A DNA stretch of 64,000 nucleotides from an uncultured Oscillospiraceae bacterium (GCA_934565655.1 CAKTIE010000003.1:1-64000), one strand, 5' to 3'; positions 8,658-17,194 are shown, counted from the stretch's first letter. Notes: a model not told the origin generated them from the letters alone. Made by a program: numbers and translations.

Positions 8658-11600
8658 ATGAGTAAGCTCATGAAGATCTGTGACGGTAACGAAGCGGCGG
8701 CATATGTGGCATATGCCTTTTCGGAGGTTGCCGCCATCTATCCCATCACGCCGTCCAGCCCCATGGCCGAGCACGCGGATGAGTGGTCTGCCAAGGGTAA
8801 GAAGAACATCTTCGGCCAGACGGTCCGTCTGGTGGAGATGCAGTCCGAGGCCGGCGCCTGCGGCGCATGTCACGGCGCGTTGGAGGCCGGTGCGCTGGCC
8901 ACCAGCTTCACCGCGTCTCAGGGCCTGATGCTGATGATCCCCACCATGCACCGTATCTCCGGCGAGCGTCTGCCCGGCGTGCTGCATGTGGCGTCCCGTA
9001 CCGTCGGAACCCATGCGTTCTCCATCTTCGGCGATCACTCCGACGTGATGAACTGCCGCCAGACGGGCTTTGCGCTGCTGAGCAGCGGCAGCGTCCAACA
9101 GGCCGCCGATCTGGCCGCCGTGGCCCACCTGAGCGCCATCAAGGCCCGCATCCCCTTCCTGCACTTCTTTGACGGCTTCCGTACTTCTCACGAGATCCAG
9201 AAGATCGACGTGCTGGATTACGACGAGTACGCCAAGCTGGTGGACTATGACGCGCTGGCCAAGTTCCGCGCCAACGCCCTGAATCCCGAGGATCCCCGCA
9301 TGCGTTCTCTGGTGGATAACCCCGATATCTACTTCCAGCTGCGCGAGTCCAACAACACCGACTACGCCAACCTGCCCGACGTGGTGGAGGACTACATGGC
9401 CCAGATCAGCAAGCTGACTGGTCGTGAGTATCACCTGTTCAACTACTACGGCGCACCCGACGCCGAGCGCGTCATCGTGGCCATGGGCTCCGTCTCCGGC
9501 TGCGCGCAGGAGGTCGTCAACTACCTGAACGCCAAGGGCGAGAAGGTAGGCTTCCTGCAGGTGCACCTGTTCCGTCCCTTCTCCGCCAAGCACCTGCTGG
9601 CGGCCATGCCCAAGACGGTGAAGAAGATCGCCGTTCTGGACCGCGTGAAGGAAGCCGGTTCCATCGGTGAGCCTCTGTACGAGGATATCTGCGCCGCTTA
9701 CATCAATGACGCCAACCGTCCCCTGATCTACGCCGGCCGCTACGGCCTGTCCTCCAAGGACACCACCCCCGCCCAGATCAAGGCCGTGTTCGACAACCTG
9801 ACGCTGTCCGAGCCCAAGAACCACTTCACCATCGGCATCGAGGACGATGTGACCCATCTGTCCCTGCCCGTGGGCGCGCCTCTGCTGACCGAGCCGGAGG
9901 GCACCATCGCCTGCAAGTTCTGGGGCCTGGGCTCCGACGGTACCGTGGGCGCCAACAAGAACTCCATCAAGATCATCGGTGAGACCACCGACATGTACTG
10001 CCAGGCGTACTTCGAGTATGATACCAAGAAGTCCTTCGGTATCACCAAGAGCCACCTGCGCTTCGGCAAGCACCCCATCAGCTCTACTTATTACGTCTCC
10101 AACGCGGACTTCATCGCCTGCCACAACCAGACGTATCTGACCAAGTACGACATTATCTCCGAGCTGAAGCCCCACGGCAGCTTCCTGCTGAACTGCGAGT
10201 GGACGGAGGACGAGCTGGAGCAGCACATCCCCGGCGATATCCTGAAGTACATTGCCGAGAATGACATCAAGTTCTACATCATCGACGCCAACAAGGAGTC
10301 TCAGGCCCTGGGTCTGGGCAACCGCTCCAACATGGTGCTGCAGGCCGCCTTCTTCAAGCTGGCCAACGTCATCCCCGTTGAGGACGCCGTGGAGCACATG
10401 AAGGCCGCCGTCAAGAAGACCTACGGCCTGAAGGGCGAGAAGATCGTCAACATGAACATCGCCGCCGTGGACGCTGGTATCAACGCCCTGGTGGAGGTCA
10501 AGGTGAAGCCCGAGTGGAAGAACCTGTCCGGCGCCGCCATCAAGCCCGCTGCCGATGACCTGCCCTACGTCATCAAGAACATTCTGGTGCCCATCAACGC
10601 CCAGAAGGGCGACAACCTGCCTGTCTCCGCCTTCAAGGGCATGGAGGACGGCACCATGCCGCTGGGCACCTCCCGCTATGAGAAGCGCGGCATCGCCACA
10701 CATCTGCCCGTGTGGGACGCCGCCGAGTGCCTGCAGTGCAACATGTGCTCCTTCGTCTGCCCCCACGCCGTCATCCGCCCCTTCCTGCTGGACGAGGCCG
10801 AAGCCGCCAACGCCCCCGAGGGTCTGGTGATGGTGGACGCCAAGGGTCCCCAGCTGGCCGGTATGAAGTACGCCATGGGCGTATCCACCCTGGACTGCAC
10901 CAGTTGCGGCAGCTGCGTTTCCTCCTGCCCCAAGGGCGGCAAGGCCCTGAAGATGGTGCCCGCTCACGAGGTATCTCTGGATCAGACCAACTGGGAGTAC
11001 CTGTTCAACCTGCCCATCAAGTGTGACAAGGTGGATAAGTTCAGCCTGAAGGGCAGCCAGTTCAAGCAGCCTCTGGTGGAGTTCAACGGCGCCTGCGCCG
11101 GCTGCGGCGAGACGCCCTATATCAAGCTGCTGACCCAGCTGTTCGGTGACAAGATGTATCTGGCCAACGCCACCGGCTGCACCCAGGCCTGGGGCGCGGC
11201 AATGCCCTGCGTTCCCTACTGCAAGAACCAGGAGGGCAAGGGTGTTGCCTGGAGTAACTCCCTGTTCGAGAACAATGCCGAGTTCTCCTATGGTATGTGC
11301 CTGGCTGTCAAGCAGCTGCGCGACTGCGTCACCGGCTATGTGAAGGAACTGGACGCCCTGACCAAGGATGAGGCTGTCAAGGCCGCCATCGCCAAGTATC
11401 TGGAGACCTATGACGATCTGGATGCCTCCACGCCTGCTACCGCCGCTCTGGTGGCCGTGCTGGAGAACAGCAAGTTCTCCGCCGACGAGCAGAAGATCGT
11501 GGACGAGATCATCAAGCGCAAGAAGGATCTGTCCAAGAAGACCATGTGGATGTACGGCGGCGACGGCTGGGCCTACGATATCGGCTACGGCGGTCTGGAT

Positions 11601-12170
11601 CACGTTTTCGCCATGGGAGAGGATGTGAACGTGCTGCTGGTGGATACCGAGGTGTACTCCAACACCGGCGGACAGTCCTCCAAGGCCACCCCCGTGGGCG
11701 CTGTGGCACAGTTCCAGGCCAGCGGTAAGAAGACCAAGAAGAAAGACCTTGGCATGCTGATGATGACCTATGACAACGTCTATGTGGCCCAGTGCTCCAT
11801 GGGCGCCAACCCCAACCAGCTGATCAAGGCCATCAAGGAAGCCGAAGCCCACAAGGGCCCCTCTCTGGTGATCTGCTACGCGCCCTGCATCAACCACGGC
11901 ATCAAGAAGGGCATGAACAATGTCCAGCAGGAGATGAAGGACGCCGTCGCTTCCGGTTACTGGAATCTGTATCGCTACGATCCCAGCACCAAGAAGTTCA
12001 CCCTGGATTCCAAGGAGCCTACCATGCCTCTGTACGACTTCATGAAGGGCGAGGTGCGTTACGCTTCTCTGGAGCTGAGCTTCCCCGAGAACGCCAAGAC
12101 CCTGTTTGCCGAGGCGGAAGAGGATGCCAAGACCAAGTACGAATCCTACAAGCGCCGCAGCGAGAACTAA
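8658..12170 (+). CDS. nifJ: Pyruvate:ferredoxin (flavodoxin) oxidoreductase
   Basis: Oxidatively decarboxylates pyruvate to acetyl-CoA and CO2, passing electrons to ferredoxin; the central step of anaerobic sugar and amino-acid fermentation. The 1170-aa single-chain enzyme has the N-terminal pyruvate-binding domain (AIYPITPSSPMAE), the middle transketolase-like domain, the gamma domain (KFWGLGSDGTVGANKNSIKII), a 2x[4Fe-4S] ferredoxin domain (CLQCNMCSFVC near residue 691, CTSCGSCVSSC near 747), the proximal-cluster cysteines (CAGCGETPY, GCTQAWGA) and the thiamine pyrophosphate motif GDGWAYDIGYGGLDH near 968. Start ATG 8658 follows AGGAGG; an in-frame GTG ten codons upstream precedes that site. 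The gene stands alone with its own promoter and terminator. Its strict codon use leaves a spurious long open frame on the other strand. Confidence 0.97.
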   Translation: MSKLMKICDGNEAAAYVAYAFSEVAAIYPITPSSPMAEHADEWSAKGKKNIFGQTVRLVEMQSEAGACGACHGALEAGALATSFTASQGLMLMIPTMHRISGERLPGVLHVASRTVGTHAFSIFGDHSDVMNCRQTGFALLSSGSVQQAADLAAVAHLSAIKARIPFLHFFDGFRTSHEIQKIDVLDYDEYAKLVDYDALAKFRANALNPEDPRMRSLVDNPDIYFQLRESNNTDYANLPDVVEDYMAQISKLTGREYHLFNYYGAPDAERVIVAMGSVSGCAQEVVNYLNAKGEKVGFLQVHLFRPFSAKHLLAAMPKTVKKIAVLDRVKEAGSIGEPLYEDICAAYINDANRPLIYAGRYGLSSKDTTPAQIKAVFDNLTLSEPKNHFTIGIEDDVTHLSLPVGAPLLTEPEGTIACKFWGLGSDGTVGANKNSIKIIGETTDMYCQAYFEYDTKKSFGITKSHLRFGKHPISSTYYVSNADFIACHNQTYLTKYDIISELKPHGSFLLNCEWTEDELEQHIPGDILKYIAENDIKFYIIDANKESQALGLGNRSNMVLQAAFFKLANVIPVEDAVEHMKAAVKKTYGLKGEKIVNMNIAAVDAGINALVEVKVKPEWKNLSGAAIKPAADDLPYVIKNILVPINAQKGDNLPVSAFKGMEDGTMPLGTSRYEKRGIATHLPVWDAAECLQCNMCSFVCPHAVIRPFLLDEAEAANAPEGLVMVDAKGPQLAGMKYAMGVSTLDCTSCGSCVSSCPKGGKALKMVPAHEVSLDQTNWEYLFNLPIKCDKVDKFSLKGSQFKQPLVEFNGACAGCGETPYIKLLTQLFGDKMYLANATGCTQAWGAAMPCVPYCKNQEGKGVAWSNSLFENNAEFSYGMCLAVKQLRDCVTGYVKELDALTKDEAVKAAIAKYLETYDDLDASTPATAALVAVLENSKFSADEQKIVDEIIKRKKDLSKKTMWMYGGDGWAYDIGYGGLDHVFAMGEDVNVLLVDTEVYSNTGGQSSKATPVGAVAQFQASGKKTKKKDLGMLMMTYDNVYVAQCSMGANPNQLIKAIKEAEAHKGPSLVICYAPCINHGIKKGMNNVQQEMKDAVASGYWNLYRYDPSTKKFTLDSKEPTMPLYDFMKGEVRYASLELSFPENAKTLFAEAEEDAKTKYESYKRRSEN

Positions 12171-12179
12171 ACAAAGCAC

Positions 12180-12214
12180 AAAAGATCTCCGGTCGCAAGA
12201 CCGGAGATCTTTTT
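12180..12214. terminator. Rho-independent terminator, usable from both strands
   Basis: AAAGATCTCCGGTC, loop GCAA, then the exact complement and a T run on the plus strand; the leading A run supplies a shorter T run on the minus strand. It ends the oxidoreductase gene and could also stop the minus-strand operon arriving from the right. Confidence 0.93.
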
Positions 12215-12235
12215 ACATGTCCAGAGGAGGTTCGT

Positions 12236-12349
12236 TAAAGGCCCCCTTGTGTAAAGGGGGCTGGCTCGGCGTAAGCCGAGACTGGGGGATTGACCGGTCA
12301 ACCCCTCCGGCGCTTCGCGCCACCTCCCCTTACACAGGGGAGGCTTTAA
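12236..12349. repeat. Intergenic palindromic repeat, family A, copy 1
   Basis: About 114 bases whose two ends are imperfect inverted copies: the left end reads TTAAAGGCCCCCTTGTGTAA and the right end, complemented, TTAAAGCCTCCCCTGTGTAA. Internal hairpins include GGCTCGGC/GCCGAG and GGCGC/GCGCC. A related element sits at 46158-46316. There is no reading frame; it resembles the small non-coding mobile repeats scattered in gut clostridia. Confidence 0.75.
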
Positions 12350-12567
12350 TGCTCCTACTGTGAAAATCGTCCCTAATACGGACGGCGGCGTTTTCTTTCA
12401 GCGGAAGCATCCATGTGCAGCGCCTGCATGCAAACTATGCCAACACCAACATCAACATCAACACCAACTACAACATCATCTTCAACTACAACACCATGGC
12501 CGCAGCAGCCCTTCGGGCTGCCAGCGGCCATAGAGAAAAAACAGTTTTTTATTTGTTGTGGAATACG
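12350..12567 (+). other. Leader-like stretch: Asn/Ile/Thr-rich frame followed by a strong hairpin
   Basis: From 12442 the plus strand reads in one frame (GTG start possible at 12415) as NTNININTNYNIIFNYNT, using almost only C-ending codons, the preference of real genes here. The frame runs into a strong hairpin at 12496-12531 (ATGGCCGC and CAGCCC arms around loop TTCG) and, 13 bases later, six T. This layout recalls an amino-acid attenuator, yet no plus-strand gene follows: the next gene lies on the opposite strand. It may be a remnant, or the tract may be simple sequence. Confidence 0.35.
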
Positions 12568-13239
12568 TTACGCTTCACCGTCATGGCGTTCCCTGGAAAC
12601 GGACATCCGCCGCTTGCAGTACAGCAGGGCGTAGCCCAGCATTACCACATTCACCGCCGCGAAGGCCCAGAAAACAGGGGAGTGGAAGTCCAGCCGGTTT
12701 CCCAGAATGGTGAAGCAAATGGTGCCCGGATAGATGGCCAGCCACGAGCTGACCAGATACGTCCCGTACCCGGTGCGCAGCATGCCGAACAGCACGCCCA
12801 GCACCTCCATGCTGAGACCCAGCGAGTGGATAACGAAGCAGGCGGCAAACCCCATCTCCTGCGACGGATCAAAAAACCGCTTGATCCGGGGATGGCGATC
12901 CAGCAGGCCGTTCAGGTCGGAGGGGTCTGTGTGGCGGCCCACCAGATAGGAGGCCGACAGGCTCACCGCCAGCCCCACCGCGTTGATGACCAGCGCCGCG
13001 GGCAGGGGAAACACCAGCGCCACCGATACCACCAGCACATGGTACACCACCGCCACGGAGATGCCCTTCAGGGCGTACAAGCCCAGCGCCACCAGCACGG
13101 CCAGCGCCGGTTTGTCCGCCACCAGCTGGGGCAGCGTCCCCAGGTCGATCACGCCGCACAGGGTCAGCACGCCCAGCACGACGGCCAGCGAGGCCATGGC
13201 CAGAACCGGCGCATAGCCCTTCCATTTTGATTTCTTCAT
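12568..13239 (-). CDS. VTT-domain (TVP38/TMEM64, DedA-like) membrane protein
   Basis: Integral membrane protein of 223 aa with about five to six hydrophobic helices. The central segment (LKGISVAVVYHVLVVSVALVFP followed by LPAALVINAVGLAVSLSASYLVGRH, broken here for length) has the layout of the VTT fold, whose members are linked to lipid scrambling or membrane homeostasis. The C-terminal YGTYLVSSWLAIYPGTICF matches the second conserved block. No charged catalytic motif is seen. It begins 42 bases after sdaAA on the same strand, preceded by AAGGAGT, so it is probably the last gene of the serine dehydratase operon. A link to serine metabolism is not evident. Confidence 0.8.
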   Translation of the reverse strand: MKKSKWKGYAPVLAMASLAVVLGVLTLCGVIDLGTLPQLVADKPALAVLVALGLYALKGISVAVVYHVLVVSVALVFPLPAALVINAVGLAVSLSASYLVGRHTDPSDLNGLLDRHPRIKRFFDPSQEMGFAACFVIHSLGLSMEVLGVLFGMLRTGYGTYLVSSWLAIYPGTICFTILGNRLDFHSPVFWAFAAVNVVMLGYALLYCKRRMSVSRERHDGEA

Positions 13240-13281
13240 GAACAGGGAAACTCCTTGAGATGAAATAAGGTGCTGCGCTGC

Positions 13282-14157
13282 TTACTGGGGCTTGTGCATC
13301 CGCTTTTTCACGGCCCGGCCCGTGGGCGTGGCGGCCAGACCGCCCAGCGCCGTCTCACGGAACTCCACCGGCATGCGGCGGCCCACCTCGCCCATGGCGT
13401 CGATGACCTCGTCCACGGGGATGCGGCTCTCCACACCGGCCAGCGCCATATCCGCCACGCTGACGGCATTCACCGCGCCGATGACGTTGCGCTTCACGCA
13501 GGGAACCTCCACCAGACCCGCCACCGGGTCGCACACCAGCCCCATCAGGTTTTTCAGCGCCATGGCCACCGCGTGGCCGATCTGCGCGCCGGTGCCGCCC
13601 CGCAGGGCGACCAGCGCGCCCGCCGCCATGGCGGAGGCGGTGCCGATCTCCGCCTGACAGCCGCCGGAGGCACCGGCGATGCAGGCCCGGTAGGCGATCA
13701 CCGCGCCGATGCCGCTGGCCACATACAAGGCCTCCAAAATCTGGTGCTGGCTCAGCTCCTCATACTTGCACAGGGGCAGCAGCACCGCCGGCAGCACGCC
13801 GCAGGCGCCCGCCGTAGGGGCCGCCACAATGCGCCGCATACAGGCGTTGGACTCCGCCATGCTCAGCGCCTCGGCAATGACCTCACTGACGTAGCCGCCG
13901 GATATGGCCTCGCCCCGGATGCAGTACTGCCGCATCTTCATGCCGTCGCCACCCACCAGACCGCTGACGGAGCGCTTCTGCCCCGTGTAGCTGTCCGCCG
14001 CGTCCACCATGGCCTGCCATGTGGTCAGCATCTTGGCCATGGACTGGTTGCGGGTCACCTGCCGGGTCTCCATGTCGTCCTCTAATACGATCTCCCAGAA
14101 GGGCTTTTCCTTCTGGGCCATCAGGTCAAAGATCTCCTTCATCGAATCCAGAGACAT
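13282..14157 (-). CDS. sdaAA: L-serine ammonia-lyase, iron-sulfur-dependent, alpha subunit
   Basis: Catalytic subunit of the two-part L-serine dehydratase that turns serine into pyruvate and ammonia with an oxygen-sensitive [4Fe-4S] cluster. About 291 aa. Conserved cysteine regions are visible: APTAGACGVLPAV, CIAGASGGCQAEIG and CDPVAGLVEVPCVKRN, which supply the cluster ligands. I chose the ATG at 14157 (MSLDSMKEI) since AAGGAGGAGG lies at proper distance; an ATG two codons earlier abuts that site. The gene overlaps the end of sdaAB by about 32 bases, so the two are translationally coupled. Pyruvate made here can feed the neighbouring ferredoxin oxidoreductase. Confidence 0.94.
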   Translation of the reverse strand: MSLDSMKEIFDLMAQKEKPFWEIVLEDDMETRQVTRNQSMAKMLTTWQAMVDAADSYTGQKRSVSGLVGGDGMKMRQYCIRGEAISGGYVSEVIAEALSMAESNACMRRIVAAPTAGACGVLPAVLLPLCKYEELSQHQILEALYVASGIGAVIAYRACIAGASGGCQAEIGTASAMAAGALVALRGGTGAQIGHAVAMALKNLMGLVCDPVAGLVEVPCVKRNVIGAVNAVSVADMALAGVESRIPVDEVIDAMGEVGRRMPVEFRETALGGLAATPTGRAVKKRMHKPQ

Positions 14158-14824
14158 CGTCATCCTCCTCCTTATCGTAGTAGATGATGGACAGAACGCC
14201 CGGCAGCTGGCCGATGAAATCCACCTGCTCCGGCTTGATATGCTGGTCGATCTCGATGATCATCAGGGATTCGCCGCCCCGCTTGTGCCGCCACATGCTC
14301 ATATTGGCGATGTTGATGCGGAACTGGCTGAGAATGGTGGTCACCGCCGCCTCGGAGGAATAGTAGTCCAGATTGCGGATCACCAGCGTGTTGTACTCGC
14401 CGGTGAAGCTGACCTTGATGCCGTCCAGCTTATCCACCATGATGCGGCCGCCGCCCAGACTGCTGGCCTGCATCTCCAGATGCTTGCCGCCCTCGCCCCA
14501 GGCTTCGATGACCGCTGTGTTAGGGTGGGCGTCCCGCAGGTCGATGGTGTCGATGGTGTAGGTCAGGCCCTCCTTCTTCGCCTCTTCGAAGGCGGAGGGG
14601 ATGCGGAGGTCGTCCGGCTTCATGCCCAGCAGTCCCGCCACCAGCGCCCGGTCGGTGCCGTGGCCCAGTCCCGTGTCGGCAAAGGAGCCGTACAGGTGGA
14701 TGGCGGCTTTGGTGGGCTTGCTGCCCAGCAGGGTGCGGGCCATGCTGCCGATGCGGGCCGCACCCGCCGTATGTGAGCTGGAGGGGCCGACCATCACCGG
14801 CCCGAGAATATCAAAAATATCCAT
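14126..14824 (-). CDS. sdaAB: L-serine ammonia-lyase, iron-sulfur-dependent, beta subunit
   Basis: Partner subunit of serine dehydratase. The 232-aa protein begins with the family hallmark DILGPVMVGPSSSHTAGAARIG and ends with an ACT domain (LVIRNLDYY ... MWRHKRGGESLMIIEID), expected to bind serine as a regulator. GGGAGGAG precedes the ATG. A -10-like TACAAT on the minus strand (14856-14861) lies 30-odd bases upstream, although its -35 is weak. It is the first gene of an sdaAB-sdaAA-VTT operon. Confidence 0.94.
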   Translation of the reverse strand: MDIFDILGPVMVGPSSSHTAGAARIGSMARTLLGSKPTKAAIHLYGSFADTGLGHGTDRALVAGLLGMKPDDLRIPSAFEEAKKEGLTYTIDTIDLRDAHPNTAVIEAWGEGGKHLEMQASSLGGGRIMVDKLDGIKVSFTGEYNTLVIRNLDYYSSEAAVTTILSQFRINIANMSMWRHKRGGESLMIIEIDQHIKPEQVDFIGQLPGVLSIIYYDKEEDDDVSGFDEGDL

Positions 14825-14922
14825 AGTGCTCCTCCCGTGATTTTTCTCTTTCCTGATTGTACCATAGTTATGTGCAAAAGGGAAGTAAAGAAATCGCGGG
14901 CAGGGTCACAGCGCTGCTTTTC

Positions 14923-15708
14923 TCATGTCAGCAACTTGAACAGCATCACCACCGCGCCCAGCACCACCAGCACCACGCCGGTGGCCCGGTTCAGCGTCCT
15001 GGGAGTGGCCTTGTTGGCGAACACGGCGGCGATCCGCGCCCACACCAGCGTGAACACCACGCACAGCCAGAACACCGTCCAGTCCGGCGCGCCGCCGATG
15101 GCAAAGTGGGAGATGGTGCCGGTCAGGGCCGTGAAGGTCATGATGAACACGCTGGTGCCCACGGCGGTTTTCAGCTCATAGCCCAGCACGGAGGTCAGGA
15201 TCAGCAGCATCATCATGCCGCCGCCCGCGCCCACAAAACCGCAGATGAAGCCGATCAGCATGCCGCACACCACCGACTGGACGGCCCGCTTTCTGGCGGA
15301 CACCGCCATCATGGTCTCCTTGGTGGTCATGACGGGCCGCAGGATGAACTTGACGCCCAGCAGGAACGTCATGAACACGGAAAAGCCGCCCATGGTGGTG
15401 GAGGGCACCAGACTGGCGATATAGCTGCCCACCACCGTAAAGGCCAGCACGCTGGCCATCATGATCAGGCCGTTGCGCACGTCCAGATTCTTGTTCCGGC
15501 CGTAGGTATAGGCGGAGACGGCGCTGGCCAGCACGTCGGAGGACAGGGCGATGCCCACCGCCATATAGGGATCCATGTCCAGAAACGTGATCAGCATGGG
15601 GCTGATGACAGCGGCGGCGCTCATCCCGGCAAAGCCGGTGCCAAGCCCCGCGCCCATTCCTGCAAAAAAGGTCACAAGGACGGTAAATAACACTTCCATA
15701 TGCTTCAT
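14923..15708 (-). CDS. TauE/SafE family anion exporter
   Basis: Polytopic membrane protein of 261 aa with the eight-helix, two-repeat organisation of the TauE/SafE (DUF81) family, whose members export sulfite, sulfonates or other small organic anions. The paired glycine-rich motifs are seen in both halves: GAGLGTGFAGMSAAAVISP near the N-terminus and GFICGFVGAGGGMMMLLIL in the middle. Its start overlaps the stop of the MarR gene by four bases (ATGA), so export is probably under that regulator's control. The substrate is unknown. Confidence 0.88.
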   Translation of the reverse strand: MKHMEVLFTVLVTFFAGMGAGLGTGFAGMSAAAVISPMLITFLDMDPYMAVGIALSSDVLASAVSAYTYGRNKNLDVRNGLIMMASVLAFTVVGSYIASLVPSTTMGGFSVFMTFLLGVKFILRPVMTTKETMMAVSARKRAVQSVVCGMLIGFICGFVGAGGGMMMLLILTSVLGYELKTAVGTSVFIMTFTALTGTISHFAIGGAPDWTVFWLCVVFTLVWARIAAVFANKATPRTLNRATGVVLVVLGAVVMLFKLLT

Positions 15709-16136
15709 TCTCTTTTTAACAGCTCATCCAGATTGTCGTTCATCATGGTCAGCGTTTTCAGAAAGGCTGCCTTGGTTCCGGTGTCGATGCCGCGGAACAG
15801 CCGCTCCAGAAACGCCTCCTGCAATTGCCATCCCTGCCGGATGATGGGCTGGGCCTTCTCCGTGCAGCAGAGCCGGGTCTTGCGCCGGTCGCCCGCCACC
15901 GCCTGGCGGGTCAGATAGCCGTCCCGCACCAGCTTGTCCACGTTCACCGACACCAGATTGGCCTTGATCTTCCGGATCTCCACAATGTCCGCCGCCGTGC
16001 TGTACGCCGGGTTGTTGGCCAGAAACAGCAGAATGTCAAAGGCGGTCTGGGGCAGGTTCAGCGCCCGGCACAGGGGCTTGCAGGCTCCGCCGTAGGCCAG
16101 CGCCACCTTCCGGGAGAACTCCATGCTGAGGTTCAT
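15705..16136 (-). CDS. MarR-family transcriptional regulator
   Basis: Winged-helix repressor-type protein of about 143 aa. The DNA-binding part includes FDILLFLANNPAYSTAADIVEIRKIKAN (recognition helix region) and the wing DGYLTRQAVAGDRRKTRLCCTEK, with the DRR signature of MarR proteins. Start ATG 16136 follows TGGAGGAAT; an upstream in-frame ATG lies inside the ribosome site region. It is the first gene of a two-gene operon with the exporter. A 12-bp palindrome between the -10 box and the start (16162-16173) suggests autoregulation. The ligand is not known. Confidence 0.88.
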   Translation of the reverse strand: MNLSMEFSRKVALAYGGACKPLCRALNLPQTAFDILLFLANNPAYSTAADIVEIRKIKANLVSVNVDKLVRDGYLTRQAVAGDRRKTRLCCTEKAQPIIRQGWQLQEAFLERLFRGIDTGTKAAFLKTLTMMNDNLDELLKRE

Positions 16137-16161
16137 TGAATATTCCTCCAAAATGATAATG

Positions 16162-16206
16162 TTCAAATTTGAAGTAAAATATAGCAGAAAGACACGCCGT
16201 TGTCAA
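16162..16206 (-). promoter_or_regulatory. Promoter and candidate operator of the MarR-exporter operon
   Basis: On the minus strand TTGACA (16206-16201) and TATATT (16183-16178) are spaced by 17 bases. Just downstream lies the perfect palindrome TTCAAATTTGAA (16162-16173), well placed as a MarR operator that would block transcription start. Confidence 0.75.
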
Positions 16207-16250
16207 GAGAGAAAGTACGCATGTTCCTGCTGAAAAATTTGATACCACGC

Positions 16251-16300
16251 TTGACAAGTAAACTTGGCAATGCTACAATAATGACAAGAAAACTTGGCAA
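16251..16300 (+). promoter_or_regulatory. Promoter with two operator-like repeats for the XRE cassette
   Basis: TTGACA (16251-16256) and TACAAT (16274-16279) with a 17-base spacer. An 18-base direct repeat, GACAAGTAAACTTGGCAA (16253-16270) and GACAAGAAAACTTGGCAA (16283-16300), differs at one base and is spaced exactly 30 bases, three helical turns. Each copy holds a dyad, CAAGT-AA-ACTTG in the first. One overlaps the -35, the other the start point, the layout expected for autorepression by the small XRE protein. Confidence 0.75.
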
Positions 16301-16312
16301 GGAGGCGCTGAC

Positions 16313-16642
16313 ATGGAAAAGGATGATATCCTGGCCATCAGCCGCAGGGAGAACCAGAACAGGGACTTGGCGGAGATGGAGACCACCGCGCAGGCGGGCA
16401 GTATCGCAAGCCGTGTCGGCGCCGGTGTATGCTGTCTTATCTCGGTCATCTTTGTTTGGGCGACCAATACGCTGCTGTACAGCCCGTGGATCATCTATTT
16501 CAGCATCCTCGGTACACACTATCTGGTGAAGTTCAGAAGGGTAAAGAGGAAAACTGATTTGACGCTCACCGCTTTATATCTCGCCATGTGCCTGCTTTGC
16601 TTTGTCCTGTTCCTCCTGCGGCTTGCTGAGGTGAAGGGATGA
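16313..16642 (+). CDS. Small membrane protein, DUF6442-like
   Basis: 109-aa protein with a charged N-terminal 27 residues (MEKDDILAISRRENQNRD) and three hydrophobic segments, near residues 28-45, 50-65 and 80-100, the middle two joined by a basic loop (KFRRVKRKTDL). The N-terminus resembles DUF6442 proteins, which commonly sit beside a small XRE regulator. First gene of a three-gene cassette; its stop overlaps the regulator start (ATGA). Function unknown. Confidence 0.75.
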   Translation: MEKDDILAISRRENQNRDLAEMETTAQAGSIASRVGAGVCCLISVIFVWATNTLLYSPWIIYFSILGTHYLVKFRRVKRKTDLTLTALYLAMCLLCFVLFLLRLAEVKG

Positions 16643-16845
16643 ACGAGGAACTGAAGCTGCAAAACAGGCTGAAGGAGGCCCGTTCTGAAAAAAATCTCTC
16701 GCAGGTGCAGCTGGCGGAGATGGTGGGCGTGTCGCGGAATACCATCAGCTCCATTGAAACGGGGCAGTTTAATCCAACCGCGAAATTGGCGTTGATCCTC
16801 TGCATTGCGCTGGATAAAAAGTTTGAAGAATTATTCTTTTTTTAG
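16639..16845 (+). CDS. Small XRE-family helix-turn-helix regulator
   Basis: 68-aa DNA-binding protein consisting almost only of an XRE helix-turn-helix: LKEARSEKNLSQVQLAEMVG followed by SRNTISSIETGQFNPTAKLAL. Such short YgzD-like regulators typically repress the membrane-protein genes next to them. It is coupled to the upstream gene by a four-base overlap and followed nine bases later by another membrane-protein gene. The repeats at 16253-16300 are its likely targets. Confidence 0.9.
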   Translation: MNEELKLQNRLKEARSEKNLSQVQLAEMVGVSRNTISSIETGQFNPTAKLALILCIALDKKFEELFFF

Positions 16846-16854
16846 GAGGTCGTT

Positions 16855-17157
16855 ATGGAACACTTACTGCTGCTGGTTTTGGGTATCTTTCTGTCGGTCC
16901 TTGGCATCGTGAACATGAAGGGAAATATCAGCACCATCCATTCCTATAACCGCAGGAAGGTGAAAGAGGAGGACGTTCCCAAATATGGAAGAGCTGTCGG
17001 CACGGGGACGCTGATCATCGGCGCGGCCCTTGCTTTGGCGTATTTCATCACGCTCTGGAACGAGAAAATGATCGATCTCATCATTCTTCCGGCGCTGGTC
17101 GTTGGCCTGGCGTTCATCCTATACGGCCAGATCAAATATAACCACGGCATTTTCTGA
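16855..17157 (+). CDS. Small membrane protein, DUF3784-like
   Basis: 100-aa protein with three hydrophobic segments: residues 2-20 (LLLLVLGIFLSVLGIVNM), 48-63 and 73-93. Between the first two lies IHSYNRRKVKEEDVPKYGR, a motif I associate with DUF3784-type proteins; the family call is tentative. TTAGGAGGTCGTT precedes the ATG. Last gene of the XRE cassette; function unknown. Confidence 0.7.
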   Translation: MEHLLLLVLGIFLSVLGIVNMKGNISTIHSYNRRKVKEEDVPKYGRAVGTGTLIIGAALALAYFITLWNEKMIDLIILPALVVGLAFILYGQIKYNHGIF

Positions 17158-17194
17158 CCGTGAAGGCCGCGCCCGGCATGCCGGCGAAAAACAG

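Noticed and set aside
8577-12179. 1200-codon open frame on the minus strand
   Set aside because: It lies exactly opposite the pyruvate:ferredoxin oxidoreductase gene. Its His/Gln/Gly/Val-rich composition is the usual antisense image of a GC-rich gene, and it has no domains or ribosome site.
12613-13230. Plus-strand continuation of the Asn-rich leader frame to 271 codons
   Set aside because: Beyond 12567 it is antisense to the VTT-domain membrane protein and has antisense-type composition. Only the first part (12415-12553) is kept as a leader-like candidate.
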